From: Roseimicrobium sp. ORNL1
GTDB taxonomy: Bacteria; Verrucomicrobiota; Verrucomicrobiia; Verrucomicrobiales; Verrucomicrobiaceae
Reading direction: 5' to 3'
Assembly (NCBI RefSeq): GCF_011044495.1
Contig: NZ_CP049143.1
Span: 310,001 to 374,000, forward strand
Length of the DNA: 64,000 nucleotides
Numbering within the stretch: position 1 is the stretch's first letter; the number at the start of each line of letters is the position of its first letter. Below are positions 62,722 to 64,000 of the stretch, piece by piece. Position numbers and translations under genes: made by a program. Below the pieces are notes generated by a model, which was not told the origin of the DNA, made no database searches, and saw only the letters and a program-made list of their open reading frames with translations.

Positions 62722-63333
62722 TCAGGTGCGTGAGTCGAAGACAGGAAGGCGCCATTTCCACACGATGGCTGCGAGCCGCAGCAGCAGGATCACGATCATG
62801 CCCACCAAGCCGGGCATGGGAAAGGTGGGGACGAACCGGTACAGCAGCACATAAGCGACAGACCCAATCGTGGCGGCGGTGGCGTACAGAAAAGTTTCCT
62901 GGCGGAACACGAGCGGCAGCTCGCGGCAGAGCACATCGCGAATGATTCCCCCGGCCACGCCGGTGATGACACCCAGGATCACGGCGATGATGCCGGACTC
63001 CTGGTATTGCAGCGACTTCTCTGCGCCCACGATGGTAAACATCGCCAGGCCGATTGCATCGGCAACCAGCAATGCCCGCAGCGGCATGCGCCAGAAGCGC
63101 GCGACCACGAAGGTGGCCAGCGCCGTGAGCAAGGCGGTGACAGTGACGGAAGGGTTTTGAATCCAGAACACAGGCTCCGCACCCAGGCACAGATCGCGGA
63201 TGGTGCCCCCTCCCACCGCCGTCACGAGTGCCAGCACCAGCACGCCAAACAGATCGACACCGCGCCCTGCGGCGGCGAGCACACCGGAAATGGCGCACAC
63301 GGCGACGGCGAAATGTTCAAGCCAGGGAGGCAT
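62722..63333 (-). CDS. Trimeric intracellular cation channel / UPF0126 family membrane protein
   Basis: This 203-aa inner-membrane protein has seven predicted helices in two homologous halves, each carrying the signature (AVGGGTIRDLCLG near residue 39; GVAGGIIRDVLCRELP near residue 125). The family contains bacterial TRIC-like potassium or cation channels and YadS/YicG-type glycine-export candidates. Substrate is not predictable. It lies immediately upstream of the secreted peptidase gene and 27 bp downstream of the metallophosphoesterase gene. Confidence 0.88.
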   Translation of the reverse strand: MPPWLEHFAVAVCAISGVLAAAGRGVDLFGVLVLALVTAVGGGTIRDLCLGAEPVFWIQNPSVTVTALLTALATFVVARFWRMPLRALLVADAIGLAMFTIVGAEKSLQYQESGIIAVILGVITGVAGGIIRDVLCRELPLVFRQETFLYATAATIGSVAYVLLYRFVPTFPMPGLVGMIVILLLRLAAIVWKWRLPVFDSRT

Positions 63334-63360
63334 GGGATGGGGCGCACATGAGCAAAGACA

Positions 63361-64000
63361 CTAAGACGTCTTCAGCGGAGCAAACTCCTGCTGCTGGAGT
63401 ACTTCGCCCTGGAGATTACGCATGGTGAACTGGAGTCGGGTTCCATTCGCATGCCCTTCCATGAACGTGGCCGCGTCCGGTTTTGGACCTCCGCCCACGA
63501 GTTGCGCGTACGGTCGCTCTGGTGAAGGTGGCAGCCAGGCGTGCTCGTGGGTATGTCCGGACACCACGACCTGCGCCTTCCACTCCACGAGAGCATCATG
63601 CCACAGATCGCGGCTTCTCCGGCTGAAGGCATCGTAGCTGCGGCCCTCTTCACTTTCATTGAGCCACCGGAGTGGGATGTGGCAGAAGACAACACGGTAG
63701 GGGGCATCGCGCAGCTCCGGTGTTGTCAGCACGTGGGAGCGCAGCCATGCGACCTGTTCCTTGCGGAGAGGTTCACACGCCACCCGGCCCTTGAAGCTGG
63801 GGTGGTCGTCATCTTTGTCTTCTCCGGTGTTCAGGCAGACCACGGCGACGGGGCCAGAGCGGAAGGCATAGTAGGAACGTCCTTCTGGTGCGGCGACATG
63901 ATCGGCGAGTTGGTAGCCATACTGCCCGCGCAAATCATGATTTCCCCAAACGAGGAAGAGGGGGCGCTCTGCGGTGAAGTCTGTGCCGGCGGGATGCAGC
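63361..64000 (-). CDS. Metallophosphoesterase, 5' end outside window
   Basis: The minus-strand frame is open from the right edge to its stop at 63361 and encodes the last about 213 residues. Visible motifs are VWGNHDLRGQ (GNHD), FCHIPLRW and VVSGHTHEHAW (GHTH), the later dimetal ligands of calcineurin-like phosphoesterases, so the active site is complete in the part seen. The tail TMRNLQGEVLQQQ resembles the tail of the protein at 41309-42451 (QFKNLRGEVLDTR). The N-terminus is missing only because of the window edge. Confidence 0.9.
   Translation of the reverse strand, partial: LHPAGTDFTAERPLFLVWGNHDLRGQYGYQLADHVAAPEGRSYYAFRSGPVAVVCLNTGEDKDDDHPSFKGRVACEPLRKEQVAWLRSHVLTTPELRDAPYRVVFCHIPLRWLNESEEGRSYDAFSRRSRDLWHDALVEWKAQVVVSGHTHEHAWLPPSPERPYAQLVGGGPKPDAATFMEGHANGTRLQFTMRNLQGEVLQQQEFAPLKTS

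Overview
The window looks like a chromosomal piece of a high-GC, Gram-negative member of the Verrucomicrobiota (Verrucomicrobiaceae-like). Pointers are a 1571-aa secreted protein made of autotransporter-type beta-strand repeats (PATR) with a PEP-CTERM sorting tail, a DUF6268-like outer-membrane barrel, a CE15 glucuronoyl esterase, many secreted small hypotheticals, an RND efflux pair and a group-2 sigma-70 factor. The taxonomic call is inferred from gene content only. No rRNA, tRNA, CRISPR array, prophage or IS transposase was recognised.

Layout. 0-5 kb: 3' end of a Xer recombinase, an outer-membrane barrel, small secreted/membrane proteins, a CE15 esterase and a REPIN-type palindrome. 5-8.1 kb: a peroxide-stress locus with OxyR, a divergent di-haem cytochrome c peroxidase-like protein and a 113-aa 'catalase' in which N-terminal and C-terminal catalase segments are joined without the haem core; two OxyR-like operators with the same spacing lie upstream of these genes. 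8.3-15 kb: a multi-PAS hybrid histidine kinase, a chloramphenicol-phosphotransferase-like kinase, a second REPIN, a sigma factor and a guanine deaminase. 15-31 kb: a 2246-aa secreted protein that carries one stray PATR motif, an RND adaptor/permease pair, and the PATR/PEP-CTERM protein. 31.5-37 kb: an aminotransferase, then a six-gene operon devoted to ADP-ribose chemistry: NrtR-like Nudix regulator, NADAR, ADP-ribosylglycohydrolase, bacterial PARG, a small ART-like protein and a second ADP-ribosylglycohydrolase. It is preceded by two tandem operators and closed by a terminator. 37-45 kb: a structured intergenic element and small ORF, lactate permease, hydrolase, Uma2 nuclease, metallophosphoesterase, glutathione peroxidase, 3-methyladenine glycosylase and unknowns. 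45.2-51.9 kb: a complete jetABCD Wadjet plasmid-defence operon. 51.9-64 kb: tandem small membrane proteins coupled to holA, a GAF protein, accBC, putA, a secreted basic peptidase, a TRIC/UPF0126 channel and a metallophosphoesterase cut by the window edge.

The most unusual material is (i) the ADP-ribose operon, which pairs an ADP-ribose-sensing type of regulator with four predicted erasers and one candidate ADP-ribosyltransferase-fold protein; (ii) the core-less catalase under a probable OxyR operator; (iii) the PATR motif lodged in an unrelated giant protein; and (iv) the REPIN-like repeats. The Wadjet locus is a known system, but it is intact and tightly coupled here.
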